64,000 nt of DNA, taken from positions 1,240,001 to 1,304,000 of the forward strand of contig NZ_JACVAE010000001.1 of assembly GCF_014851675.1 (NCBI RefSeq), given 5' to 3'. This DNA comes from Rhizobium sp. ARZ01. GTDB taxonomy: Bacteria > Pseudomonadota > Alphaproteobacteria > Rhizobiales > Rhizobiaceae. The position numbers and the translations under genes are program-made. The notes under the pieces are model-generated. The model made no database searches. It saw nothing but the letters and a program-made list of their open reading frames with translations, and was not told the DNA's origin. Shown one piece after another: positions 35,280 through 44,128 of the stretch. Within the stretch, counting starts at the first letter, position 1. Every line of letters begins with the position of its first letter.

Positions 35280-36079
35280 CGTCCGACCTCCGAACGTTTG
35301 ACGCGCCTTTCGATTCCCGCGAACGCGATCGACGAGAGGAACGCGAGGACGAGAAAGAGAACACACGCGATGCTATAGAACAGGAAGGCTTCCTTCGTGA
35401 CGCGCGCGGCAATACCCGTCTGGCGCAGGATATCGGACAGGCCGACGACGGAGACCAGCGCGGTGTCCTTCAAGAGAGCCATCCAGAGGTTTCCGAGGCC
35501 GGGCAGAGCGATGCGGACGAGTTGCGGCAGCACAATCAACCGCATGGTGCGGCCTTCATGCAGGCCAAGCGCGTAGCCGGCCTCGTACTGTCCGCGGGGA
35601 ATCGCCTTGAATGCTGACAGCAGAACTTCGGAGCAATAGGCTGAAAAGACGACGCCGAGCGCGATCATGCCGGCGAAGAAGGCATTGATCTCGATGGCTT
35701 GTTCATATCCGAGTGCGGAAAGCAGATTCTGCACGACGATCTGCAGCCCGTAATAGACGATGAAGAGCGTCAGCAGTTCCGGCAGGCCGCGGAAGATGGT
35801 GGTGTAGATGTCGGCGGCAAGGCGCAGCGAGCGCTCTTCGGACTGCTTGGCAAGCGCGATGAACAGGCCGAGCAACAACCCGATGGGCAGCGTCGCCAAG
35901 GCGAGACTCGCGGTAACGAGAAAGCCGATCGCGATCTCGTCGCCCCAGCCGCTATCGCCGCAGGCCAGCAGCGTATCACTGGCGAACCAGCGGAATACGC
36001 CGGCCGGACCGCACAATGGGTCGATCAATCTGAGAAACGCGGAGATCGCCTCCGCGATGGCGGAAAAGAACCCGCTCAT
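35276..36079 (-). CDS. Polar amino-acid ABC importer permease (HisQ/OccQ-like)
   Basis: A 267-residue permease of the same family. The TM signature IFRGLPELLTLFIVYYGLQI is near 115-135 and the EAA loop is KAIPRGQYEAGYALGLHEGR near 180. The start at 36079 (MSGFFSAIAEAI) removes an upstream extension without similarity. It lies 162 bases after the binding-protein gene, with a terminator between them, and overlaps the second permease gene by 4 bases. Confidence 0.93.
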   Translation of the reverse strand: MSGFFSAIAEAISAFLRLIDPLCGPAGVFRWFASDTLLACGDSGWGDEIAIGFLVTASLALATLPIGLLLGLFIALAKQSEERSLRLAADIYTTIFRGLPELLTLFIVYYGLQIVVQNLLSALGYEQAIEINAFFAGMIALGVVFSAYCSEVLLSAFKAIPRGQYEAGYALGLHEGRTMRLIVLPQLVRIALPGLGNLWMALLKDTALVSVVGLSDILRQTGIAARVTKEAFLFYSIACVLFLVLAFLSSIAFAGIERRVKRSEVGR

Positions 36080-36156
36080 ACCAAGTGTACCCCCGGCGCA
36101 TTTTGTGCGCTCATCGCTGCGGCGCTTCACTACGCCTTCTGTTTAAGGCAGTTCTC

Positions 36157-36189
36157 AAACAAAAAAGACGGGAGGGCAAGCCCTCCCGT
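36157..36189 (-). terminator. Terminator between the binding-protein gene and its permeases
   Basis: Perfect 10-base stem GACGGGAGGG-CAAG-CCCTCCCGTC. Read on the minus strand, it is followed by a run of T. Partial termination here would make more binding protein than permease, which is common in ABC importer operons. Confidence 0.85.
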
Positions 36190-36241
36190 CCATACAAACC
36201 CGCATCAGGTCATAAAATCCCCGCATAAGCGGGAGCGCTGA

Positions 36242-37027
36242 TTAATCTTCGCCGTAGACGTCGAAGGGGAAGTACTTGGCGTTGATTTCCTGGTACTTGC
36301 CGCTCGTGCGGATACCCTGGATCGCCTTGCTGAACTTGTCGGCCAGATCGGTTTCGCCCTTGCGGACTGCGATGCCGGCGCCGGCGCCGTTGATGACCGG
36401 ATCGACCGGCAGCGTGCCAAGCAGCTTGCAGCAAGCGCCGTCTTCGGTCTTCAGCCACTCCGACAGAACCACGACGTCATCAATGACGGCGTCGACTCGG
36501 CCATTGGCGATGTCGAGCTTGTACTCGTCGGCGGTCGGATAAAACTTCAGCTCTGCGTCCTTCATATGCGCTTCGGCATAGTTCGAATGCGTCGTCGACC
36601 CCTGTGCGCCGAGCGATTTGCCGGCGAGCGCTTCGGCTGTCGCAGCGGTAATCTCGGAATCCTTCGGTACGACGATCGCCGGCGGCGTGTTGTAGTACTT
36701 GGCCGAAAAGTCGACCTTCTGCTTGCGCTCTTCCGTGATCGACATGGAAGCGATGATGGCGTCGAACTTCTTGGCTTCGAGTGCCGGAATGATGCCGTCC
36801 CAATCCTGGGTGACGAAGGTGCATTCGGCCTTCATCTCTTCGCACAGCGCCTTGGCGATATCGACGTCGAAGCCCGTCAGCGTGCCATCGGCTTCGAGGT
36901 TGTTGAAGGGCGGGTAGGCGCCTTCGGTGCCGATGACAATCTTTTCACCATCGGCCATCGCAGCACCGGCAAGAAGCGTGAAGGCGGCAGCGGACGCGGC
37001 CATGGTGAGATGTTTGGAAATGCGCAT
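36242..37027 (-). CDS. Polar amino-acid ABC importer substrate-binding protein (HisJ/ArgT/OccT-like)
   Basis: A 261-residue periplasmic protein. The signal peptide is about 1-25 (TMAASAAAFTLLAGAAMA). The two-lobe ligand-binding fold starts at VIGTEGAYPPFNNLEADG; FDAIIASMSITEERKQKVDF and the pair of cysteines in GACCKLLG are as in lysine/arginine/ornithine/histidine binders. A basic amino acid is therefore the best guess for the ligand. AGAGGATC before the ATG supports the start. It is the first gene of the importer operon. Confidence 0.92.
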   Translation of the reverse strand: MRISKHLTMAASAAAFTLLAGAAMADGEKIVIGTEGAYPPFNNLEADGTLTGFDVDIAKALCEEMKAECTFVTQDWDGIIPALEAKKFDAIIASMSITEERKQKVDFSAKYYNTPPAIVVPKDSEITAATAEALAGKSLGAQGSTTHSNYAEAHMKDAELKFYPTADEYKLDIANGRVDAVIDDVVVLSEWLKTEDGACCKLLGTLPVDPVINGAGAGIAVRKGETDLADKFSKAIQGIRTSGKYQEINAKYFPFDVYGED

Positions 37028-37388
37028 TTTGATCCTCTCTGTTTACGGCCGCCGGCTTCTTGATGTTATCGGCGGTTCCCGGGCGGATGCAGTAGGTCCG
37101 CGTGGCGGCGATAATCGACTGCTTTTGCCCCAAAAAGCAACAGGCATTTGGTGTTCCTCTTAAAGCAAGCCAGGGTTGTGAGGTGAATTGTTAGACCGTA
37201 GCGGAACGACGCTACGGGTCGATGCGTTGCCTGAACATCGAGCAACGACCTGTTCATCACGAGTTCAGGCCGCAGTCGGTAACAATTACGCAGGCAGGTG
37301 GAATCCGAGTGCCGATCGAACAAAGATGGTGCGGGCCGGCTGATCACCCTTCGCGACGAAGGAAACACGGGAATACAAGGAAGACATA
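37028..37388. other. Divergent upstream region of the ABC importer and OmpA-like genes
   Basis: No gene. It contains an inverted repeat CCGTAGCG-GAACGA-CGCTACGG at 37196-37217, midway between the two divergent start codons. This could be an operator or an RNA hairpin. Nothing else was recognised. Confidence 0.5.
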
Positions 37389-39452
37389 ATGGGTAATCGA
37401 ACCAAATTGCTCGCTACGGTAGCGCTGCCGATCGCATCTATCATCTGGCAGTCGGCCGATGCAGCACCGTTCCATGCGATGCAGCCGGCCGCGGCGACGC
37501 AGGGCGTGATCCTGGTTCAATCCGATGAAGGACAGCTTTCCGAGGAAGAACTTCGCAAGCTTCGTCGCAAGCAGCGCCAGGAGGCGCAGCAGGGCGAGCA
37601 GGAGCAGCAATCCGACCGCCAAAAGGCCCGCGAGGAGCGGCGCAAGAAGCAGCAGGAGCAGCAGGCCGAGGATCAGAACCGCGCCGCCGAGGAGCAGCAG
37701 CAGTCCGACCGGCAGAAGGCCCGCGAGGAGCGCCGCAAGAAGCAGCAGGAGCAGCAGGCCGAGGAGCAGAACCGCGCCGCCGAGGAGCAGCAGCAGTCCG
37801 ACCGGCAGAAGGCCCGCGAGGAGCGCCGCAAGAAGCAGCAGGAGCAGCAGGCCGAAGAGGAGAACCGCGCCGCCGAGGAGCAGCAGCAGTCCGACCGGCA
37901 GAAGGCCCGCGAGGAGCGCCGCAAGAAGCAGCAGGAGCAGCAGGCCGAAGAGCAAAACCGCGCCGCCGAGGAGCAGCAGCAGTCCGACCGGCAGAAGGCC
38001 CGCGAGGAGCGCCGCAAGAAGCAGCAGGAGCAGCAGGCCGAAGAGCAGAACCGCGCCGCCGAGGAGCAGCAGCAGTCCGACCGGCAGAAGGCCCGCGAGG
38101 AGCGCCGCAAGAAGCAGCAGGAGCAGCAGGCCGAAGAGCAGAACCGCGCCGCCGAGGAGCAGCAGCAGTCCGACCGGCAGAGGGCCCGCGATGAGCGCCG
38201 CAAGAAGGCAGAAGCCGAGCGCGAAAGGAGGGCCGACGAGGAAAATCGCCAGAGGCCTCGGCGCGAGCGTGATCCGGAGCGCGAACGGATCGCCCGTGAT
38301 CCGTCGAAGTCCGTGGACACCATTGAACTGCCGGTCGTTGGCGGCGCCGCCGTGCTCGACAGTGACAAGGACGCGGACAATCGCGGGGCCGGTACGCGGG
38401 AAGAGCGCCGGAAGCGCCGCGCGGAAGAGCGCCGGGAAGAAGAGCGTCGAAATGCACGGCACTTCGTGCCGTCGTCGGACGCCGATGCGCAGATCGACCG
38501 GGATGGCAATCGCCGCCGGCCGGTGCGATACGAATCTATCGAGCGCGAGCGCGGCGAGCGTTTCGATCGGCGCCCCGGTTACAGGGATCTGGATCACGTC
38601 CGCATCGACCGGCGTGAAGATAATCGTGTGATCTACAATATCGACAACCGCACGTTCGTACGCAACTACGACGGCGATAGACTGTCGCGCCGTGCGGAGG
38701 ATACCTATTACGAGAACCTCAGCGGCGGGCGCGTGCGCGAGACGATCGAGCGGGATGGCGGCATCCGCGTCGTGACCATTCGTGACAGCTATGGTGAAGT
38801 CATCCAGCGCTCGCGTTTTGTCGGCGATCGGGAATATGTGCTCTACTACGTTCCCGAGGTCGACTACGTAGAAGAACGCATTCCCTTCCGCGACCCGGGC
38901 CTGTACCTGCCGCCGATGCGCCTGACGGTTCCGGTCGAAGACTACATCATCGACACCTCGAGCGACTATGACCGCGACTACCGCGCCTTCCTGGAGGCGC
39001 CGCCGGTCGAGGCGGTCGAACGGGTCTACACGCTCGACGAAGTGAAGTACTCGGCCCGAATCCGCGACAAGGTGCGTCGTATCGATCTCGATACCGTCAC
39101 GTTTGCCACCGGCAGCGCCGAGATCTCGATGGAGCAGGCTTCGACACTGAGGCGCGTTGCCGATGCGATCAACGAACTCCTAGACGAGAACCCCGGTGAA
39201 ACCTTCCTGATCGAGGGGCACACGGACGCCGTCGGTTCGGACGATTCGAACCTGATCCTGTCCGACGAACGCGCCGAATCGGTCGCCAACATCCTGACTG
39301 ATGTCTACGACATTCCGCCGGAGAACCTGTCGACGCAGGGCTATGGCGAGCGCTACCTGAAGGTCCTGACCGAGGGCCCGGAACAACTCAACCGCCGCGT
39401 CACGATCCGCCGCGTCACTCCGCTGGTCAAGCCGGTCGCATCTGCCGAGTAA
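37389..39452 (+). CDS. OmpA-family outer-membrane/peptidoglycan-binding protein with long charged repeats
   Basis: A 687-residue exported protein. The signal peptide is about 1-26. Residues about 75-290 contain seven copies of a 31-residue Gln/Glu/Arg/Lys-rich unit (core SDRQKAREERRKKQQEQQAE), likely a long helix or coiled coil. A charged middle region follows to about 540 (DYVEERIPFRDPGLYLPPMR). The C-terminal OmpA domain is at about 550-680, with TVTFATGSAEISMEQASTLR, FLIEGHTDAVGSDDSNLILS and LSTQGYGERY, including the Asp/Arg residues that bind diaminopimelate. It probably tethers the envelope to peptidoglycan. The repeats may span the periplasm or bind nucleic acid or acidic polymer; that is inference. 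Confidence 0.88.
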   Translation: MGNRTKLLATVALPIASIIWQSADAAPFHAMQPAAATQGVILVQSDEGQLSEEELRKLRRKQRQEAQQGEQEQQSDRQKAREERRKKQQEQQAEDQNRAAEEQQQSDRQKAREERRKKQQEQQAEEQNRAAEEQQQSDRQKAREERRKKQQEQQAEEENRAAEEQQQSDRQKAREERRKKQQEQQAEEQNRAAEEQQQSDRQKAREERRKKQQEQQAEEQNRAAEEQQQSDRQKAREERRKKQQEQQAEEQNRAAEEQQQSDRQRARDERRKKAEAERERRADEENRQRPRRERDPERERIARDPSKSVDTIELPVVGGAAVLDSDKDADNRGAGTREERRKRRAEERREEERRNARHFVPSSDADAQIDRDGNRRRPVRYESIERERGERFDRRPGYRDLDHVRIDRREDNRVIYNIDNRTFVRNYDGDRLSRRAEDTYYENLSGGRVRETIERDGGIRVVTIRDSYGEVIQRSRFVGDREYVLYYVPEVDYVEERIPFRDPGLYLPPMRLTVPVEDYIIDTSSDYDRDYRAFLEAPPVEAVERVYTLDEVKYSARIRDKVRRIDLDTVTFATGSAEISMEQASTLRRVADAINELLDENPGETFLIEGHTDAVGSDDSNLILSDERAESVANILTDVYDIPPENLSTQGYGERYLKVLTEGPEQLNRRVTIRRVTPLVKPVASAE
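37611..38210 (+). repeat. 93-base tandem repeats in the OmpA-family gene
   Basis: Units begin at 37611, 37704, 37797, 37890, 37983, 38076 and 38169, an exact 93-base (31-codon) period. Units 2-6 are nearly identical at DNA level; the first and last are diverged. Such homogeneity suggests recent slippage or recombination, so copy number probably varies between strains. Confidence 0.95.
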
Positions 39453-39477
39453 GAGGCGACGTCAGCGTGATTTCATA

Positions 39478-39509
39478 GAGGCCGCCGGAGCGATCCGGCG
39501 GCCTCTTGC
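39478..39509 (+). terminator. Terminator after the OmpA-family gene
   Basis: Perfect 12-base stem GAGGCCGCCGGA-GCGA-TCCGGCGGCCTC followed by TTGCTT. Confidence 0.85.
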
Positions 39510-39542
39510 TTGCTGACAAAGCCCCGCTGCGCCAGCTTTGAC

Positions 39543-39652
39543 CGTCATGCCGGGCTCGACCCGGCATCCAGCGCGCCCAAGTCCTTGAGCGCACAAGACC
39601 CTTTCGCGCCGCGTCCGCGGCGCGGCTGGACCCCGGATCACGTCCGAGGTGG
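39543..39652. repeat. Composite palindromic element D (degenerate)
   Basis: The left arm is GTCATGCCGGGCTCGACCCG followed by GCATCCAGCGCGC. The right arm is CGCGGCTGGACCCCGGATCA followed by CGTCCGAGGTGGCGG. It has the same architecture as elements A-C near uvrB, with more mutations. The rest of the gap up to 39871 shows nothing recognisable. Confidence 0.7.
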
Positions 39653-39871
39653 CGGAAGGAGGGGAAGCGCCGGGCGCCCAACCCGTTTGTCAGCGGCCTC
39701 TTGTCGGGGCCGCGTGCATTGCCGTTGCTGTAGCCGGCTCACGCTCTTTGGAAACGGCCCAGGTGGCATCTGGTTGCGGCGTCCAAGCCAGGCAAGTAGG
39801 CGATAGGACAATGTGCAATCAGGTGTGCGGGTCGTAGCGCTGCATCCTGACGCTTCGATTTCAGGTGCTCC

Positions 39872-40390
39872 TCACGTGGGCAGTCCGACGGTCACAAGAA
39901 TGAAATCAGCGATCGCCTCGGTGTCGTCGAGGTCGAAGACGGGCAGGGCGGTGTCCGTCACCGAATGGTCGGCGGCGATGGCGACGACGTGCGGATCCTG
40001 CGCATCCAGCGGTGTGCGGTTTGCCGATTCGAGACGCCGCGCCTCGATCTTCGGGATCGGTTCGCGCTTGTAGCCCTCGACCAGCACGAGATCGCAAGGG
40101 GCGAGACGTGCCAGTACCTCTTCGAAGCCCGGCTCGGGATCACCGCGCAGCTCATGCATGATGGCATAGCGGGTGCCGGAGACGATCGTCACTTCCTGCG
40201 CGCCGGCCTCTCTGTGGCGGTAACTATCTGTGCCGGCCTTGTCGATATCGAAGTCGTGATGGGCGTGCTTGATGGTCGAGATGCGATAGCCGCGCGCAAC
40301 GAGTGTTTCAACGAGGCGCGTCGTCAGCCCTGTCTTGCCGGAGTTCTTCCAACCGGCAATGCCGAAGACGCGGGGTTTTTCGTCGGTCAT
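39872..40390 (-). CDS. mobB: Molybdopterin-guanine dinucleotide biosynthesis protein MobB
   Basis: A 172-residue P-loop GTPase-like accessory protein for attaching GMP to molybdopterin. The N-terminal P-loop is GIAGWKNSGKTGLTTRLVET (11-30), followed by ISTIKHAHHDFDIDKAGTDS and the C-terminal part VLVEGYKREPIPKIE. Its start overlaps the mobA stop by 4 bases (ATGA), so it is coupled to mobA. Confidence 0.95.
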   Translation of the reverse strand: MTDEKPRVFGIAGWKNSGKTGLTTRLVETLVARGYRISTIKHAHHDFDIDKAGTDSYRHREAGAQEVTIVSGTRYAIMHELRGDPEPGFEEVLARLAPCDLVLVEGYKREPIPKIEARRLESANRTPLDAQDPHVVAIAADHSVTDTALPVFDLDDTEAIADFILVTVGLPT

Positions 40391-41040
40391 GGTTCGAGCG
40401 TTCCAAGCCAGCTTTCAGCCAGGGCGAGTTCTTCCGGCGTATTGATGTTGAAGAAGGGATCGAAAGGTCCGCGCGGCGTTTCCCGATCCGGAAAGTGTAC
40501 CTGGCTGGCGCCATGCCTGTCGAGCCAGGTCCTCAGTCGCAGCGATTGGCCGTCCCGGAGCCAATCGGCGAGGTCGTCGGCAAGTGCGACGGGCCAGAGG
40601 CCGAAGACGGAGTGCAGGCCGCCGGAGGAGGAGGCGACCGCGATGCGTTCGGGGTGGTCGATGGCGGCGCCAAGACGCGCCACGAGATCAATCGGGAAGA
40701 ATGGGCTGTCCGTCGGTACGGTGGCAACGTGCGTTGCGAGGGGGTGGTGTTCGCGCACATGTGCGAGTGCAGACAGAATACCGCCGAGTGGACCGGAGCG
40801 TTCACCGCCGAGATCGGCGAAAACAGGTGCGCCGAGCGTACATTCGACCGCAAGCGGCCCGTTGGCGCTGATCGCGACAGACGACACCTGCAGGCCAAGG
40901 CGCTGGACGGCGCGGACGATCAACGATACGCCGCCGAGACGGACATGCGCCTTGTCCACACCCATGCGGGTGGATAGTCCGCCGGCGAGTATGACGCCGG
41001 GGATCTCGCTGCTGCGCAATGGGGGTACGTTGTGTTTCAT
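40387..41040 (-). CDS. mobA: Molybdenum cofactor guanylyltransferase MobA
   Basis: Uses GTP to convert Mo-molybdopterin to the guanine dinucleotide form. 217 residues. The nucleotidyltransferase motif is GVILAGGLSTRMGVDKAHVR (15-34), with VPTDSPFFPIDLVARL near 110 holding the metal-binding Asp, and a conserved region INTPEELALAE near the end. It is in a two-gene unit with mobB; moaA, for an earlier step of the same pathway, lies about 6 kb away. Confidence 0.95.
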   Translation of the reverse strand: MKHNVPPLRSSEIPGVILAGGLSTRMGVDKAHVRLGGVSLIVRAVQRLGLQVSSVAISANGPLAVECTLGAPVFADLGGERSGPLGGILSALAHVREHHPLATHVATVPTDSPFFPIDLVARLGAAIDHPERIAVASSSGGLHSVFGLWPVALADDLADWLRDGQSLRLRTWLDRHGASQVHFPDRETPRGPFDPFFNINTPEELALAESWLGTLEP

Positions 41041-41195
41041 GAACCTCGCTCGGTAACGGTCCTGACCCTAGCGCCTGACACCTTGAAGTATAGCGGCGCG
41101 TGCGACTTTTCGCGACGCGGGGCGTATTTTGAAGATGTCCGCTCCATGGCGACGGCCATGAAGAGAGCGCCCTTGTGATTGGCTGACAGGCTCAT
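41037..41195 (-). pseudogene. Possible 5' remnant of an EamA/DMT transporter gene
   Basis: The frame from ATG 41195 starts MSLSANHKGALFMAVAM, which resembles the N-terminus of EamA-family drug/metabolite transporters. It then changes abruptly to unrelated charged sequence and stops against the mobA start. The rest of the transporter is missing. The match is short, so this is tentative. Confidence 0.3.
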
Positions 41196-41533
41196 GCTGC
41201 GATTCCTCGGACAGGTTGTCTCCTCATAGTCGCGATCACCCCTGGCCGCCACAGCAAGAAATTAGGACGGAAGTACGGACGTTCCAGCCGTGAAATCGCG
41301 TGAAGCAGAAACGCTTTTCAATACCTCCGGTTGATTTCGCATTTCATTAAGTTTCAGCGACTATCGTCGCGTCACCCACAAGACCATCGCATGACGCGAC
41401 GGATGGCGGGCGCGCGGCAAAGTCGTCGGGCCCCTTGCTGGTGACGGCGTATGCTGCATCGGCTCTTCACAGAGGCGGGACGTCCGCCACCGGACGGGTA
41501 TGAGGTCGGAATAATAATAAAGCCGGGGAACCC
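41196..41533. other. Upstream region of the large chemoreceptor gene
   Basis: No gene recognised. It is AT-richer near 41330-41360 and 41505-41520 (GGAATAATAATAAAGCCGGG), where the promoter or leader of the chemoreceptor gene probably lies. Confidence 0.5.
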
Positions 41534-44071
41534 ATGTCCTTCATCGATCGCCTGTTGCAGCGACGTCGTATCGTCACAAAGGTGCTGCTTTTCGTTGTCC
41601 CACTGGTCGTCCTGATCGCCGGGATCGGTCTGGTCGGTTTCTTTACCGCGAGAACACTGAACGGCCACATGACCGTGACGCGCGAAACCATCAACAGCCT
41701 GTCGGACTTCCAGAAGCTCAGGACGGCGTTGCAGGACTTCGTCGATCATCCGACCGAAGAGAGCCGCAGCGCACTGGCCGAGCGCATCGACGATCAGGAG
41801 GCGGGTATCCGCACGCTGGACGGCCTGCTGCCCGACCCGGGTGAGAAGGCGAAAATCGCGTCGGTGGTGGAGTTGGCCGGCAAGATGCGCGCCCAGGCGG
41901 ATCTCCTGTGGTCGATCCGTACCGAGCAGGAAGCGATCACCGCAGCGCTCGAGGCGGCCCTTGGCGACATGACGGCACAGGGCGAATTCGCACAGAAGCA
42001 GATTGCCGTCATCCGCAGTGAATCGGATGGGAAGGAAAAGTTCGCCAAGACGCTGCTGTTTGACGCCGCCGCTTACCAGAGCCTGGCTGTTCGCCTCGGC
42101 AAGTTCCGCAAGCCCGTGGCGCTGGCGATGAAGCCGGAGGACAAGATCAAGGCCGCGGGCTCCTACCTGCCGCAACTTGTCAGGCAGGTCGGAGAATCAG
42201 AGAAGATCGCTTCACCGAAGGCGCGGGAGCAGTTCGCCCTGCTCAAGAAGGAGATAAAGGAAATCCAGCGGATCCTGACGAGCAGCGACGATCCGGAAAC
42301 CAAGAAGCTGGCGTTCACGCCGATCCTGTCGAAGCTCGCCAAATTTGATGCCGATTTCCTCAAGGCAGCCCAGGAGAATTCGGATACGGCCGCCCAGCGC
42401 TTCGTCGGCATGGACAGCGAGATCACGCTTCTGAAAACGCTGATCTCGCTCATGGGCGAGACATTCAAGTGGGTTGAGACCACGCGCCTGCACATCAGCG
42501 AGCTCCATCGCAAGCTTGATCACGAGAGCCGCGACCTTGTGCTCGCCGACACCGCGGGTGTTGCCGCGCGTGCGGTCCAACTGTCCGATCTCGGCGGCAA
42601 GAACGCCACCCTGCGCGACCTTGCCGACAAGCTGGCGCCGCCGCTTGAGTCGATCGACAAGGGTTCAGAGGATCTGATCGCCATCGGCGATCGCTGGCGG
42701 CAAGCTCGCACCGACGCGCGCGCGCTCGTTTCCGATGCGAGCCAGACGCTGGAGACCTTCGTCAGCAGCGCACAGGAAGCAGGCAAAAAGGACAGCCAGC
42801 GCTCGGCAAACGTCTCGATCATCGCCATGGTCGCAGGCACGCTGCTTGCCATCGTCGGCGGCCTGATGCTGGTCGAGACGCTGCGTGGCCCGCTGAAGCG
42901 CGTCACCGAGGTCATGTCGCGACTGGCCAGTGGCGAACTCGACGTTCCGATTGACGGCCGCAATCGCGGCGACGAGATCGGCGACATGGTCCGTTCGGTC
43001 GCGGTATTCCGTGACGCGGCCCTCGAGAACGTTCGCCTCGAGCAGGAGGCGGAGGCACAACGTGCGCAGACAGCCGAGGAGCAGGCCCGCCGCGCCGCCG
43101 AGCAGGCCCGCATCGAGGCGGAGCAGATGGAAGCATTGAGCGCGCTGGCCGACGTGCTCGGGAAGCTTGCCGCAGGTGACCTCGAGGAGAGCATGACGGA
43201 GGCGCTGGCCGCCGAGTATGTCGCCATGGCCCGGACCTACAACAACGCCGTCGAGGCGTTGCGGGCCACCCTTTCGGATGTTCGCGCGACGACGGTCGAA
43301 ATCAGTGGCGGCGCCGGCAACCTCGCATCCTCGGCCGACGATCTTGCCCGCCGCACCGAGCAGCAGGCGGCCGCACTGGAGGAGAGCACACGCGCGCTTC
43401 GCCAACTGACCGACATCGTTCGCTCGACAGCCGAAAGCGCCCAGCGGACTGCAGTTTCCGTCGACGAGACCCACACCTACGCGATCCGCTCCGGTGAGGT
43501 CGTGGCCAAGGCGGTCGACGCAATGGCCGAGATCAACCGGTCCTCGGAAAAGATCAGCACGATCATCGGCGTTATCGACGAGATTGCCTTCCAGACGAAC
43601 CTGCTCGCACTCAACGCCGGCGTTGAAGCTGCGCGCGCAGGCGAGGCGGGCAGGGGCTTTGCGGTCGTTGCCCAGGAAGTGCGCGAACTTGCGCAGCGCT
43701 GCGCCGGAGCTGCACGCGAGATCAAGGGGTTGATCTCCGACAGTTCCGCCCAGGTTCGCAACGGCGTGTCTTTGGTTGAGGAAACCGGCAAGGCATTGAA
43801 GGTCATCAACGAGCACATCTCCTCGATCCATCAACTCGTCGGCAACATCGAGCAGGCGGCTGCGGCGCAGTACGAGGGCCTGAGCGAAGTGAACCAAGCG
43901 GTTCACCAGGTCGAGCTGATAACCCAGCAGAACGCGGCGATGGTGGAAGAGAACACAGCCGAGATCCATGGGTTGCGCAGCCGTGTCGAGGTGCTGAACC
44001 GGAAGATTGATCACTTCAAGACACGCGACCTCGACCGCCGCGACGGTTACGGGGACCACTACGCGGCTTGA
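41534..44071 (+). CDS. Large methyl-accepting chemotaxis protein with helical periplasmic sensor
   Basis: An 845-residue chemoreceptor. TM1 is at about 15-38 (VLLFVVPLVVLIAGIGLVGF). A mostly helical sensor region of nearly 390 residues lies between about 40 and 424, with no Cache or PAS motif that I recognise. TM2 is at about 425-448, HAMP at about 449-505, and a Glu/Ala/Arg-rich helix and second HAMP-like segment at about 510-590. The signalling hairpin is at about 605-830, with tip [20 protein letters not shown]. No CheR-binding pentapeptide is present. The ligand is unknown. Confidence 0.93.
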   Translation: MSFIDRLLQRRRIVTKVLLFVVPLVVLIAGIGLVGFFTARTLNGHMTVTRETINSLSDFQKLRTALQDFVDHPTEESRSALAERIDDQEAGIRTLDGLLPDPGEKAKIASVVELAGKMRAQADLLWSIRTEQEAITAALEAALGDMTAQGEFAQKQIAVIRSESDGKEKFAKTLLFDAAAYQSLAVRLGKFRKPVALAMKPEDKIKAAGSYLPQLVRQVGESEKIASPKAREQFALLKKEIKEIQRILTSSDDPETKKLAFTPILSKLAKFDADFLKAAQENSDTAAQRFVGMDSEITLLKTLISLMGETFKWVETTRLHISELHRKLDHESRDLVLADTAGVAARAVQLSDLGGKNATLRDLADKLAPPLESIDKGSEDLIAIGDRWRQARTDARALVSDASQTLETFVSSAQEAGKKDSQRSANVSIIAMVAGTLLAIVGGLMLVETLRGPLKRVTEVMSRLASGELDVPIDGRNRGDEIGDMVRSVAVFRDAALENVRLEQEAEAQRAQTAEEQARRAAEQARIEAEQMEALSALADVLGKLAAGDLEESMTEALAAEYVAMARTYNNAVEALRATLSDVRATTVEISGGAGNLASSADDLARRTEQQAAALEESTRALRQLTDIVRSTAESAQRTAVSVDETHTYAIRSGEVVAKAVDAMAEINRSSEKISTIIGVIDEIAFQTNLLALNAGVEAARAGEAGRGFAVVAQEVRELAQRCAGAAREIKGLISDSSAQVRNGVSLVEETGKALKVINEHISSIHQLVGNIEQAAAAQYEGLSEVNQAVHQVELITQQNAAMVEENTAEIHGLRSRVEVLNRKIDHFKTRDLDRRDGYGDHYAA

Positions 44072-44094
44072 ATTCCGGTCGCTTTAACGAAAGG

Positions 44095-44123
44095 GCCCCG
44101 CAACGGTCGCGCCGTTGCGGGGC
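44095..44123. terminator. Stem-loop between the convergent chemoreceptor and cyclase genes
   Basis: GCCCCGCAACGG-TCGCG-CCGTTGCGGGGC is a perfect 12-base stem in the 57-base gap between convergent genes. T-runs are weak on both sides. Confidence 0.75.
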
Positions 44124-44128
44124 TCCCG

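Noticed and set aside
37611-38210. Regular repeats that might suggest a CRISPR array
   Set aside because: The units are contiguous 93-base coding repeats without unique spacers, and no cas genes are present.
37344-38597. Long Leu-rich minus-strand frame opposite the OmpA-family repeats, looking like a multi-pass membrane protein
   Set aside because: It is the antisense of the Gln/Glu repeat array (CAG/GAG codons read as Leu). It has no ribosome site, and the plus-strand gene has a signal peptide and a clear OmpA domain.
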